NCBI RefSeq assembly: GCF_013318015.2
Contig: NZ_CP115842.1
Span: forward strand, 186,001 to 250,000
Origin: Agrobacterium tumefaciens
Lineage (GTDB): Bacteria; Pseudomonadota; Alphaproteobacteria; Rhizobiales; Rhizobiaceae
DNA length: 64,000 bases
Reading direction: 5' to 3'
A program made the position numbers and the translations under genes. The notes below the pieces were generated by a model that was not told where the DNA came from, ran no database searches, and saw nothing but the letters and a program-made list of their open reading frames with translations. This document shows positions 41,169-50,148 of the stretch, in pieces. Positions within the stretch are counted from its first letter, which is position 1, and each line of letters begins with the position of its first letter.

Positions 41169-42968
41169 TCAGCGTGTGTGGTGAACCGGTTGCAATGCAT
41201 AGACAGGTGTAGGAAGCCCCTCCATGCGCGCTTTCAACTGCAAGGCGAGATATTGCGAATAATGCCGCGACTGGTGCAGGTTGCCGCCGTGGAACCACAG
41301 CGCCTCCTGCTGCGTCGGCTTCCACATGTTGCGCTGCTCGCCTTCCCACGGCCCCGGGTCTTTCGGCGTGTCCGAACCGAGACCCCAGACCTTGCCGACC
41401 CTGTCTGCCGTTTCCTGATCGATGAGATCGGCGACCCAGCCATTCATCGAACCATATCCCGTCGCATAGACAATGACGTCAGCAGGAATCTCCTTGCCGT
41501 CAGCGAGCTTGATCGAGTTTTCGGTGATCTCGTCCACCTGACCGGCGGCAAGCTTCACCTTGCCATCGATGATCAGCTGCGAGGCGCCGATATCAATATA
41601 ATAACCGGAGCCGCGCCGCAGGTACTTCATGAAGAGGCCGGAGCCATCCGCACCCCAGTCTAACTGGAACCCGGCTTTCTCCAGTGCGGCGTAAAAATCG
41701 GCGTCGCGCTCCCGCATCTTGTCGTAAAGCGGGATCTGGAACTCATGCATGATCCGGTAGGGCAGCGACGCGAAGATGAGATCGGCCTTCGCCGTCGTCA
41801 CCCCATTCGCCAGGGCCTGTTCGGAATAGAGCGCACCGAGCCCTATATCCATCAGCGTATCGGATTTGACGATATGGGTGGTCGAGCGCTGGATCATGGT
41901 CACATCGACACCCGCTTCGTGGAGTGCGGCGCAGATATCATGGGCCGAATTGTTGGAGCCGATCACGGCGACCTTCTTACCCTTGTACCCATCCGGCCCC
42001 GGATGCTGCGAGGAATGGTGCTGATCGCCGTTGAAGCGCTCGCGCCCCTTGAAATCAGGAATATTAGCCTTGCCGGACATGCCGGTGGCAAAGACCAGTT
42101 GCTTTGGCCGGAGCACGACTTCCTCGCCATCGCGATCGACGACGATCGACCATTCCTTCGCCGCCTCGTCCCACTTGGCGGATTTGGCAGTGGAGCGGGT
42201 CCAGTAGTTCAGTTCCATCACCTTGGTGTAGAATTCGAGCCAGTCACCGATCTTGTCTTTGGGGGCAAAGACCGGCCAGTTCTTCGGAAAATCGATGTAA
42301 GGCAGATGGTCGTACCAGACCGGGTCATGCAGGCAGAGCGACTTGTAGCGCTTGCGCCAGCTGTCACCCGGCCGCTCGTTCTTTTCGAGTATGATCGTCG
42401 GCACGCCGAGTTGGCGCAACCGGGCGCCGAGCGCGATGCCGCCCTGTCCACCGCCGATGATGACGGTATAGGGCTGCTTGTCATAACCGAGCGTGCGCGC
42501 TTCCTCCTCGCGCTCCTCCATCCAGGTTTTGGCACCAAGGTTCTGGCCGTGCCTTGCGCCGAGCGGGCGGGTGAAGCCCGATTTTTCCTCATGGCCCTTC
42601 AGTTCGGAAAGCGCCGTCAGCAGCGTCCATATCTGCCCGTTCCTGAAGCGCACGAGGCCGTAGCCGCGCCCTGTCGCCGTCTCGAAGGTGATCCAGCTTT
42701 CAAGCACACCATCCGCCTCCGTTGCCTCCTCGCCGGTAGCGATGCGCCAGTTTGTGGGTCTGGCCGTCGAAAGCTGCGCCTGCAGCATGTCGCGCACCTG
42801 ATCGCGACCTTCAACGGTCTTGATGTTCCAGGTAAAGGCAACGAGGTCGCGCCAGTAGCAATCCTCGGCAAACAGATTAACGGCATCATCGATGCGGCCA
42901 GCTTCGAGTGCTGCCCCGAACGTATCGAGAAGCGCCTGAAGGCGGGTGGTGGGGGTCTTGTCGAGCAT
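41169..42968 (-). CDS. Flavin-dependent monooxygenase with N-terminal NTF2/SnoaL-like domain
   Basis: A 599-residue cytoplasmic FAD/NADPH enzyme. Residues 1-125 look like an NTF2/SnoaL-type cone (LLDTFGAALEAGRIDDAV onward); then comes an FAD-binding Rossmann motif, IGGGQGG at 172-177, and an NADPH-binding one, IGSNNSA at 336-342. The ATG at 42968 follows AGGAGGAGG closely. The Baeyer-Villiger fingerprint FxGxxxH is only approximated (FNGDQHHSSQH), so it may be an N- or S-oxygenase, an FMO-like enzyme or a divergent Baeyer-Villiger enzyme. It is 66 bases downstream of the alcohol dehydrogenase gene and likely in the same sigma-54-dependent operon, so it may oxidise the ketone that the dehydrogenase makes. 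Confidence 0.88.
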   Translation of the reverse strand: MLDKTPTTRLQALLDTFGAALEAGRIDDAVNLFAEDCYWRDLVAFTWNIKTVEGRDQVRDMLQAQLSTARPTNWRIATGEEATEADGVLESWITFETATGRGYGLVRFRNGQIWTLLTALSELKGHEEKSGFTRPLGARHGQNLGAKTWMEEREEEARTLGYDKQPYTVIIGGGQGGIALGARLRQLGVPTIILEKNERPGDSWRKRYKSLCLHDPVWYDHLPYIDFPKNWPVFAPKDKIGDWLEFYTKVMELNYWTRSTAKSAKWDEAAKEWSIVVDRDGEEVVLRPKQLVFATGMSGKANIPDFKGRERFNGDQHHSSQHPGPDGYKGKKVAVIGSNNSAHDICAALHEAGVDVTMIQRSTTHIVKSDTLMDIGLGALYSEQALANGVTTAKADLIFASLPYRIMHEFQIPLYDKMRERDADFYAALEKAGFQLDWGADGSGLFMKYLRRGSGYYIDIGASQLIIDGKVKLAAGQVDEITENSIKLADGKEIPADVIVYATGYGSMNGWVADLIDQETADRVGKVWGLGSDTPKDPGPWEGEQRNMWKPTQQEALWFHGGNLHQSRHYSQYLALQLKARMEGLPTPVYALQPVHHTR

Positions 42969-43034
42969 GTATTCCTCCTCCTGCTCAATGTGGAAACGGG
43001 ACGGCTCCTCAACCGCCCCGCACTTCAAATCGGC

Positions 43035-44108
43035 CTATCGCGACAGGTCGATCAGGATCTTCAGATGTTTGCCGGCCGGGTCGAGCAGCTGGTCGAACCC
43101 TTCCGTGACCGCCTCGCTGAGTGAGACGTTTTTGGTAACGATCCGGCTCGCCGGGATCTGGCCGCTGGCGATCAGCCGGGCAACACGCGGCCAGTAGTGA
43201 GTCGGATAGGCCCAGGAGCCGCGGATATCGATGTCCTTGAAGGTCACGTCGAACCAGTTCAGCGGGTTTTCGCCGGGGTGGAGGCCGGTCTGCACCACAA
43301 CGCCCTGCTTGCGCACGGCATCGGCGCAGTTCTTCAGCGCATATTCATTGCCGACGCATTCGATGGCGACATCGCAGCCAACATTGCCTTCGGTCTCGGC
43401 GCGGATGACATCGCCCACCTTTTCCGTCTTGGGATTGATCGTGCGCACCTCGCCAAGCGCCGCCCGCGCCAGCGCCAGACGCGTGTCGTTGAGATCGGAA
43501 AGAAATATCTGCGAGGCACCGGCCGCCCTGGCGGCCATGGCGACGAGAATGCCGATCGGCCCGGCACCGGTCACAAGCACGCTGCTGCCGGCCGTGACAC
43601 CGCCACGGTCGCAGGCATAAACCGCGACTGCCGTCGGCTCGATGAGGGCCGCTTCCTGATCGGAAAGCGCATCGGGTATCGGCTGGACGTTATAGTCGTT
43701 GAGAAGAGCCGCCTGCGCCATGCCGCCGGAATGCCAGGACAGACCGGCGAGAGCGAGATTTGTGCTCAGGTGATAAAGACCGCGATCAGCATAATAGTCG
43801 CCATGACGCGGCATGATGAGCGGCTGGATCGATACCCGGTCGCCGGGCTTTACATGGCTAACGCCCTCGCCTACGGCCTTTACGACACCGCCGAATTCAT
43901 GACCGAGAATTTGCGGCCCGTGCGCGCCGGTGAAAGGATGCGGCTCCTTCGGCACGAAGATCGGGCCATAGGCATATTCGTGCAGGTCCGTGCCGCAGAT
44001 GCCGCAGAACTTGTTTTCGACGAGCACCTCACCCGGACCGGGCTCGGGTGGCGTATCCACATCCTCGATGCGTAGGTCCTTGGCGGCGTGAAAGCGCAGT
44101 GCCTTCAT
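43035..44108 (-). CDS. Zinc-dependent alcohol dehydrogenase (2,3-butanediol dehydrogenase-like)
   Basis: A 357-residue medium-chain dehydrogenase. The catalytic zinc ligands are Cys in FCGICGTDLHEY and His/Glu in GHEFGG; the nucleotide-binding motif is VTGAGPIGILVA. The structural-zinc cysteine cluster is missing, as in the 2,3-butanediol dehydrogenase/acetoin reductase branch that this sequence resembles. It would oxidise a secondary alcohol to a ketone with NAD. It is the first gene after a predicted -24/-12 promoter, and the activator gene next door is AcoR-like, which fits acetoin/butanediol or related secondary alcohols. Ribosome binding site AGGAGG lies seven bases before the ATG. Confidence 0.9.
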   Translation of the reverse strand: MKALRFHAAKDLRIEDVDTPPEPGPGEVLVENKFCGICGTDLHEYAYGPIFVPKEPHPFTGAHGPQILGHEFGGVVKAVGEGVSHVKPGDRVSIQPLIMPRHGDYYADRGLYHLSTNLALAGLSWHSGGMAQAALLNDYNVQPIPDALSDQEAALIEPTAVAVYACDRGGVTAGSSVLVTGAGPIGILVAMAARAAGASQIFLSDLNDTRLALARAALGEVRTINPKTEKVGDVIRAETEGNVGCDVAIECVGNEYALKNCADAVRKQGVVVQTGLHPGENPLNWFDVTFKDIDIRGSWAYPTHYWPRVARLIASGQIPASRIVTKNVSLSEAVTEGFDQLLDPAGKHLKILIDLSR

Positions 44109-44143
44109 TGCATTTCCTCCTGTAGTTCTTGCACAGAAGGATC

Positions 44144-44159
44144 AGCAAGCGGCATGCCA
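44144..44159 (-). promoter_or_regulatory. Sigma-54 (-24/-12) promoter
   Basis: Minus strand TGGCAT-GCCGC-TTGCT. The consensus is TGGCAC-N5-TTGCW, so 10 of 11 defined bases match, with correct spacing. It lies 36 bases upstream of the dehydrogenase ATG; the start point would be near 44133. Confidence 0.75.
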
Positions 44160-44230
44160 GAATGGCTTGCGCCATATCTTGAAGTATTTTCAATTGGTTA
44201 CAAATTCAGCTCTTAGGCTCGCCGGCAGAA

Positions 44231-44260
44231 TGCAACAGGTTCCGTGCAACAGGTGTTGCA
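44231..44260. promoter_or_regulatory. Upstream activator sites of the AcoR-like regulator
   Basis: Three copies of one seven-base element: TGCAACA at 44231-44237 and 44245-44251, and its reverse complement TGTTGCA at 44254-44260. The last two form the palindrome TGCAACAGGTGTTGCA. The group lies about 70-115 bases upstream of the -24/-12 promoter, the normal place for an enhancer-binding protein. Confidence 0.65.
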
Positions 44261-44284
44261 ATGGTCGCACCGGTTCGGACGCAG

Positions 44285-46159
44285 TCAATTCAGGCGTTTG
44301 AGACGGCGGTGAATGGTGGAGCGGTTGACGCCGAGGCTTCGCGCCAGCGCCGAGACGTTGTTGCCGCAGTCCTTCAGCGCCCGGCGCAGATCGTCGTCAT
44401 CGCGCAAAGCATCATCGGTGGCGACTTCGGCAAAGAGGTGTTCAGGCAGGCAACCCGGATCGATCTTGCCGCCATCGGAAAGCGCAGCTGCAACCCGCAG
44501 TGCATTGAAGAGTTCGCGCAGATTGCCCGGCCAGTCATGGTCAAGCAGAATTGCCCGTGCCGCCTTATCGATCCTGTAGGTCTCGCCGTTTTCCTTCTCG
44601 ATGCGGCGGAGAAACTGATCGATCAGCCAGCCGAGATCCTCGCGCTCCCGCAGCGCCGGCAGCGTCACCGTTGCGGCGTTCACGCGATAATAGAGGTCCT
44701 GCCGGAAACGGCCTTCCTTCACCAGTTCGGCAAGATCGCGGTGCGATGCGGACAGTACTCTCAGACGCACCGGCTTGGCTTTCAATGCGCCAACCGGCTG
44801 CACCTCGTTTTCCGAAAGCACGCGCAGCAGGCGGCTTTGAAGAGAAAGCGGCATGTCGCCAATCTCATCCAGGAACAAAGTGCCGCCACTTGCCTCCTCG
44901 ATGAGACCGCGCTTGCCTTTCTGGCTGGCGCCGGTGAAGGCACCGGGCGTATAGCCGAACAATTCGGATTCGATCAGATGCTCCGGGATTGCCGCACAAT
45001 TGACGGCGACGAAATTACCGTCGCTGTTGCAGCTGTCATGGATCGCCCGTGCCAGATATTCCTTGCCGCTGCCCGTCTCACCCTGAATGAGGATGGGAAT
45101 ATCGCGGGCGGCAAGCTTTGCTGCCCGCGCCTGCACCTTTTCCATCGCCGGATCGCCGTTGCTCATGTCCCTCAGCGCTCGCGGCAAGCGTGGCTCAGGC
45201 TTGACAGGAGCGCGAATGCTGACGGCGGGCGCGATCGCGCTGGCAAAAAGCACCAGACCGTTGCGGGCGCGCAAAAGCCGCTCGCCATTCGGCCGCCCGC
45301 GCATGAAGCGCGGCAGGTCGTCCACATCGATATCGAAGACCGAGGAAATCGGCTGGCCGAGAAAATCGCGGGTGGCAAGCCCGTGCATGTTCATGGAGCG
45401 CGCCAGCGCGCCGAAGCCACCATGGGTCATGCCGGTGATACGTCCGCTGCCATCAAGGGCGATCGCCGCATCGGGATCGACGTCAAGAAACTCAGGTGAA
45501 CGGGCAAGACGCAACACCCAGTCATTGCGGGTGCGGGTCATGAGATTGGCAAGCTCGATGCGCCGCGCGGTGGAGGCAACGAGATGCAGCGCCAGTTGCT
45601 GGCTGGCCTTGGCCGTCGGCGAGCGCAGCTGGGAAATGTCGAGCACGGCGGTGAGATCGCCGAGCGTATCGAAGACGGGCGCCGCAGTGCAGGTCAGCCC
45701 GATATGGCTGGTATCGAAATGGTCATCCTGATGGATGATCACCGGCTCGCCGGAAACGAGGCAGGCGCCAACGGCGCAGGTACCGGCCCGGTTTTCCGAC
45801 CATTCCGAGCCAAGGTAAAGCCCCGCCCTCCGCAACTGGTTGTCGAAGGTCGGGTCGCCCATGAAATCGACGGTAACGCCGCGCGCATCCGACAGCAGCA
45901 GGACGTAATTCTGCTCGGCAATCTGGTTGAACAGGGCTTCGAGACCGGAGCGGCCGATACGGATGAGCTCCTCGGCCTGCTCGCGATGCTCCCGAAGCTT
46001 CAGCTCGGGCACGATATAGGCTTCCTGCGCAATCGTTGGGTCGAGCTTGTAGTCATTGAGGCAGCGCAGCCAGGACTGGATGACCGGCGTATCACGCGGG
46101 CTGACCGCGCCCATGCCGACAAGTTCGATCTCCCGTATATGCGACAGCGTCGATACCAT
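44285..46159 (-). CDS. Sigma-54-dependent transcriptional activator, AcoR-like
   Basis: A 624-residue enhancer-binding protein. The N-terminal part (about residues 60-210) contains a GAF-type sensory domain, followed by a PAS-like segment (about 225-310), the AAA+ domain (about 330-550) and a Fis-type helix-turn-helix at the C-terminus (ALARSLGVNRSTIHRRLKRL). The AAA+ domain has Walker A GETGSGKE at 360-367, the sigma-54-contacting GAFTGA loop at 406-411 and Walker B FLDEIG. It belongs to the AcoR/MimR-like group that senses small alcohols, ketones or related compounds. The ATG at 46159 has GGAGGA upstream. It is followed by its likely binding sites and the target promoter. Confidence 0.92.
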   Translation of the reverse strand: MVSTLSHIREIELVGMGAVSPRDTPVIQSWLRCLNDYKLDPTIAQEAYIVPELKLREHREQAEELIRIGRSGLEALFNQIAEQNYVLLLSDARGVTVDFMGDPTFDNQLRRAGLYLGSEWSENRAGTCAVGACLVSGEPVIIHQDDHFDTSHIGLTCTAAPVFDTLGDLTAVLDISQLRSPTAKASQQLALHLVASTARRIELANLMTRTRNDWVLRLARSPEFLDVDPDAAIALDGSGRITGMTHGGFGALARSMNMHGLATRDFLGQPISSVFDIDVDDLPRFMRGRPNGERLLRARNGLVLFASAIAPAVSIRAPVKPEPRLPRALRDMSNGDPAMEKVQARAAKLAARDIPILIQGETGSGKEYLARAIHDSCNSDGNFVAVNCAAIPEHLIESELFGYTPGAFTGASQKGKRGLIEEASGGTLFLDEIGDMPLSLQSRLLRVLSENEVQPVGALKAKPVRLRVLSASHRDLAELVKEGRFRQDLYYRVNAATVTLPALREREDLGWLIDQFLRRIEKENGETYRIDKAARAILLDHDWPGNLRELFNALRVAAALSDGGKIDPGCLPEHLFAEVATDDALRDDDDLRRALKDCGNNVSALARSLGVNRSTIHRRLKRLN

Positions 46160-46268
46160 GCACGCATCCTCCGGCACGGATGGTCGCATATTAGGAGATC
46201 GCCCACAATCCACCTCTTACGGTGGTTCGGTCGTTCGAAGCGATGTAACAGTCTCGAATGCGACCGCC

Positions 46269-46682
46269 TCAGGTGTTTGGGCGATTGATAATGTTCTCGC
46301 AATTGGCCGGATTGCCGATGATTTCGCTGGTCTTGATGGTGGAAGCGGGATCCGCGGTGATCTTGATGATGCAGTCGCGGCGATGCTCCTTGATCTTCAT
46401 GCCTTCCGTTTCCGATATCCGCACCTGCCCGTTCAAGGTGCGGATTTCCCGCTTGTTGGAGAGGCCGGCATAGGTCTCAACATCCACCTTCAGCCAATAG
46501 GATTCCGTCGCACCCTTTTCGATGATCACCTTGTTAGGACGGCCGAGTCTGGCGATAGCCGCATCCAGGGGCTGGCCCACGAGGCTCGCCACCGTTCGCG
46601 ATGCGTCCGTCTGCCCGGTCGTGGCGCAACCAGAAATAGCGGCCAGCACGCCGACCAGACATCCCGTTTCAAGCCATCTCAT
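46269..46682 (-). CDS. Small lipoprotein, unknown function
   Basis: A 137-residue protein with a lipoprotein signal: MRWLETGCLVGVLAAISGC, where the lipobox is AISGC and Cys19 becomes the lipid-bearing residue. After it come polar sequence and a C-terminal half with a conserved-looking DCIIKITADP segment. No known family is recognised with certainty; the GQPLDAAIARLGRP stretch resembles the N-terminal part of OmpA/SmpA-type small lipoproteins. The frame extends upstream to 46796, but only the start at 46682 gives the lipobox. It stands alone between the activator and the transglycosylase gene. Confidence 0.75.
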   Translation of the reverse strand: MRWLETGCLVGVLAAISGCATTGQTDASRTVASLVGQPLDAAIARLGRPNKVIIEKGATESYWLKVDVETYAGLSNKREIRTLNGQVRISETEGMKIKEHRRDCIIKITADPASTIKTSEIIGNPANCENIINRPNT

Positions 46683-46829
46683 TTTCAGTTTTCTTCCCTC
46701 ACAGAATACCATCAGCCGACACGTTCCGTCGTCAGCGTTGCAATCTAGGCTCCATAATTTTGCTCTGAAAGGAGGTGCGACCCAGATGCTGATCAACTTG
46801 TTATGATCGACAGGGTCATACAGGTGTTC

Positions 46830-47795
46830 TCATCTGTTGCGGAACACGGTGCAGGGAATGCCGGCCTGGCGGATTTCGCCGCAAAGCTCGTTGGCCTGGC
46901 CGCGTGTATCGCGGCCGATGCGGGCGGCATAACGCGGGCGCGAACCGAAATTGCCGCCTCGCTGCCGCACGATCAAAGCCCGCTCGGCATTAAGCGGCCC
47001 GGATAGTTGGCCAATGGCACGGGTAAAAAGCCGGTTCGCCACCGCCGGATTATAATGCGCGGCAAGCTGCACGCCCCAGGGCGCCCAGTCGGCCGACGAG
47101 ATGAGGACAGGATCGTTCATCGTTCGCGTATCGGCCAGACGCAGACAGGCATCGATGAAGGAGCGGGTCTCATCCAATGCCGGGGCCGCCTTTTCCGGCG
47201 GATTGTCCTTCCATTTCTCAACCGGATATCCCGTTATCGCAAACACATAATCCCGGGTTTCCGTCGGCAGCCGACCGGTCGCGATAAAATTCCGCAATCC
47301 CGCCTCGCCCGCATTATAAGCTGCGGCGGCGAGACCGAAATTGCCAAACTGCTTATTCAACTCGGACAGATACCGGGAAGAGGCCTCGAGTGCGGCGATT
47401 ATGTTGAAGCTGTCTTTGAGACCACGCAGCTTTGCGGTTCCAGGCATGAACTGTGCTATGCCTTCCGCGCCCTTCGGGCTGACCGCATTGGCCCGGAACA
47501 GGCTTTCCCGCCAGATGAGCCGGGCGAAGTAATCCGGCGGAACGGCGTGGCGCCCGGCCAGAACCTCGATGGCGTGACAGAGGTCGTTATTGTAGCTTTC
47601 GACACGGATGCACAATTCCGGCGCGACATCATGGGTGTAGGCGCAGGAGACTTTGCCATCGGCCTTCTCCTCGGCCCCGGTCGTGCCACTGGCAAGCGCC
47701 AGCAACCACAGAGCAAGACTCACGCAGCGTGTCGATATCCCCGCCAAGCAAAACTCCCCGCAAATCCCACGCCCGATACGCCGATTATCAGGCAT
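46830..47795 (-). CDS. Lytic transglycosylase (SLT domain)
   Basis: A 321-residue periplasmic muramidase-like enzyme. Signal-like hydrophobic segment at about residues 22-40 (CVSLALWLLALASGTTG). The SLT domain (about 75-190) has the catalytic glutamate in RLIWRESLFRANAVSPKGAE, the GIAQFMPGTA block and the AAAYNAGEAGLRNFI block. It cleaves the glycan strand of peptidoglycan to 1,6-anhydro products, which are the very fragments that induce AmpR-type regulators. The C-terminal 110 residues resemble a SPOR-like extension. The first 20 residues before the hydrophobic part make the exact start uncertain. Confidence 0.88.
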   Translation of the reverse strand: MPDNRRIGRGICGEFCLAGISTRCVSLALWLLALASGTTGAEEKADGKVSCAYTHDVAPELCIRVESYNNDLCHAIEVLAGRHAVPPDYFARLIWRESLFRANAVSPKGAEGIAQFMPGTAKLRGLKDSFNIIAALEASSRYLSELNKQFGNFGLAAAAYNAGEAGLRNFIATGRLPTETRDYVFAITGYPVEKWKDNPPEKAAPALDETRSFIDACLRLADTRTMNDPVLISSADWAPWGVQLAAHYNPAVANRLFTRAIGQLSGPLNAERALIVRQRGGNFGSRPRYAARIGRDTRGQANELCGEIRQAGIPCTVFRNR

Positions 47796-47831
47796 TCTGC
47801 AAGATATGCCCAGACCTATGGCTCTTCTTCA

Positions 47832-47868
47832 ATGGAAGCTTCGGTTTGGGCCTTGCCGAGGCTTCCAT
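47832..47868 (-). terminator. Stem-loop after the chemoreceptor gene
   Basis: Arms ATGGAAGCTTCGG (47832-47844) and CCGAGGCTTCCAT (47856-47868), 13 bp with one mismatch. The 3' arm overlaps a second, exclusive inverted repeat (47849-47859 with 47898-47908). Confidence 0.5.
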
Positions 47869-47919
47869 GCGTCCAGAATAAAGGTCGCATTTCCGCGTCG
47901 GCAAGGCCATCTTGTGTGC

Positions 47920-49704
47920 TTAGAAGTCCTGCCAATCCTCATGTTCGACGGCAACTGCAGCGGAACCGCGCACCGCAAGCGGGCGGGATGCCGGGCGACG
48001 CGGAGTGGCAAAGGTAGCCTGCTGCTCGAAGCCGCTCCGCGACGACGATGTCGAGTGCGATGCGTCATCGAACCGGAATTGCCCTAAAAGCTCAAACAAC
48101 GCTGCCGCTTCCCGTGCAAGGCTGTGGCTGGCAGCCGTCTGCTCCTCAACCATCGCGGCGTTCTGCTGCGTTCCCTGGTCAACGGTGTTGACCGCCTGAT
48201 TTATCTCGGCGAGCGCGGTCGACTGTTCGCGCGCGGCATCGACGATCGCTACGACATTTGTGTTGATGTCGCGCACCTGTTCCGCGATTTCCTGCAAGGC
48301 AGAGCCCGCTTTGGTAACAAGGCCAACGCCGTTTTCAACCTGCGTACCAGACGCGTTGATCAGGCTCTTGATTTCCTTTGCGGCCGTCGCCGAGCGTTGC
48401 GCAAGTTCGCGAACTTCCTGCGCGACCACGGCAAAACCCTTGCCTGCTTCGCCTGCGCGGGCAGCTTCCACGCCTGCATTCAGCGCAAGCAGATTGGTCT
48501 GAAAGGCAATCTCGTCGATAACGCCGATAATATTCGAAATCTCACGCGACGATTTTTCGATCTGGTCCATGGCACTGATCGCATCGCGCACAACCTGACC
48601 TGAATGTTCGGCGTGGTCGCGGGCACGGCCGACGATTTTTCCAGCCTCTTCCGCCCGGCGGCTTGAATCATTGACGGTGGTGGTGATCTCCTCGAGGGCC
48701 GCAGCCGTCTCCTCGATAGAGGCGGCCTGCTGTTCCGTACGTCTGGCGAGATCGTCGGCCGCGGATCTTATTTCATTCGACCCCGAAGAAATGGCGCCGG
48801 CATTTTCAGAGACCAGCGTCATGGCCTTCTTGAGCTTTTTCGAGGCTGCGTTGAAGTCGGACCGCAATCTTTCAAGCGAGGGGATAAAGGGTTTGTCGAT
48901 GCTCTGCGAAAGATCACCGTCAGCCAGATTGGTCAGGGACTGCGCGAGCTTTTCGACATTTTCAACACGTCCGGTCACGTCGGTGGCAAATTTGACGACC
49001 TTGAACACCTTGCCGGACAAATCGAAGATCGGATTATAGGAGGCCTGAATGAAAACCTTGCGACCGCCCTTGCCAAGCCGCATGAATTCATCTGCCACCA
49101 GATCGCCGCCGGCAAGCCTTTTCCAGAATTGCGCATATTGCGGGGACTGTGTGTAGGCGGGTTCGCAGAACATCGAATGATGCCTTCCCTGCACCTCGGC
49201 GAGCGAATAGCCGAGCGCCGCCAGAAAATTCTCGTTGGCCGTCAGGACCTCGCCGTTCGGAGAGAACTCGATGATGGCCTGCGCCCGCGACAGGGCGTCG
49301 ATCTTGCCCGCATCTTCCGCCGCCTTCAGCTTGCGCTCGGTAATATCCGTGGCGATCTTGACCACTTTCACCGGCTTGCCGCGACGATACACCGGATTAT
49401 AGGAGGCCTCGATCCAGACTTCCCTGCCACCCTTGCCAATGCGCTTGTACTGCCGCTGATCGAACTGGCCGGCCGAAAGCTTTGACCAGAAGGCCTTGTA
49501 GTCCTGCGATGACACGACTTCAGGTTCAACGAACATGCTGTGATGTCTGCCGACTATTTCCGCCAGCTCGTAACCGAGCGCACGACAGAAATTCTCGTTG
49601 GCGGCGAGAATCTTTCCGGCCATATCAAACTCGATGATGGCTTGAGATTTGGAGAGAGCGGCAAGAACCGCGAAAGCATTGGCACCACGATCAAGAAAAC
49701 TCAC
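47920..49704 (-). CDS. Cytoplasmic methyl-accepting chemotaxis protein with two PAS domains
   Basis: A 594-residue soluble chemoreceptor; no membrane helix is found. Two PAS domains stand in tandem at about residues 15-125 and 135-245. They share long identical stretches ([52 protein letters not shown]), so they arose by duplication. A HAMP-like stretch ([10 protein letters not shown]) follows, then the signalling domain with the hairpin tip [22 protein letters not shown]. The C-terminus EDWQDF fits the xWxxF pentapeptide that tethers CheR or CheB. It probably senses energy state or a cytoplasmic ligand. No other chemotaxis gene is nearby. Confidence 0.93.
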   Translation of the reverse strand: MSFLDRGANAFAVLAALSKSQAIIEFDMAGKILAANENFCRALGYELAEIVGRHHSMFVEPEVVSSQDYKAFWSKLSAGQFDQRQYKRIGKGGREVWIEASYNPVYRRGKPVKVVKIATDITERKLKAAEDAGKIDALSRAQAIIEFSPNGEVLTANENFLAALGYSLAEVQGRHHSMFCEPAYTQSPQYAQFWKRLAGGDLVADEFMRLGKGGRKVFIQASYNPIFDLSGKVFKVVKFATDVTGRVENVEKLAQSLTNLADGDLSQSIDKPFIPSLERLRSDFNAASKKLKKAMTLVSENAGAISSGSNEIRSAADDLARRTEQQAASIEETAAALEEITTTVNDSSRRAEEAGKIVGRARDHAEHSGQVVRDAISAMDQIEKSSREISNIIGVIDEIAFQTNLLALNAGVEAARAGEAGKGFAVVAQEVRELAQRSATAAKEIKSLINASGTQVENGVGLVTKAGSALQEIAEQVRDINTNVVAIVDAAREQSTALAEINQAVNTVDQGTQQNAAMVEEQTAASHSLAREAAALFELLGQFRFDDASHSTSSSRSGFEQQATFATPRRPASRPLAVRGSAAVAVEHEDWQDF

Positions 49705-50148
49705 GCGCGATCCTCCGATGGCAGCTGGACAGTTTCTACTGAAAATCGTTTACCAACAATATGATTACATTATTAAATAATATTTAAGGATAATCTTGAC
49801 GTTGATCACGCGAGTTGATGGTACGGGCGAAATTTGGGCAATACGCGTCTTCCTGCCGCAAAAATCTGCACATTAGATCAAGCACGCGCTTCACGTTACA
49901 AAGAGACATTGTTTCATATTTATTCTTCAGAACGGGCGCTGCTGGGCCCGGCATATGATGCCTATCGCCGAAGGGTGAGGCGCTGGATTTAAATATCCAT
50001 GCGCGTCGTGTTTGATCATCGCGCCGGCACCGTCATGACGCACAACCTTTATTCCTTTGCAAAATTGCACCTTCCCCCTCCTTTCGGAACGATCGGCGCA
50101 TGGCGACATTGTTTACCGAATGGGGCTTTCTTTTGGGAGGAACACGCC
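49705..50148. other. Non-coding region between chemoreceptor and VOC genes
   Basis: About 440 bases without a supported gene. The part next to the chemoreceptor (49755-49800) is strongly AT-rich and probably carries its minus-strand promoter. An open frame from 49999 continues into the VOC gene but has no start signal; the real start is placed at 50149. Confidence 0.5.

Noticed and set aside
44245..44260. The palindrome TGCAACAGGTGTTGCA as terminator of the AcoR-like gene
   Set aside because: Its half-site is repeated once more 14 bases away in direct orientation and there is no T-run. This fits a protein-binding site better than a terminator.
44261..45499. Plus-strand frame of 412 codons opposite the AcoR-like gene
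   Set aside because: Antisense to the conserved AAA+ domain, with no start signal and no domain of its own.
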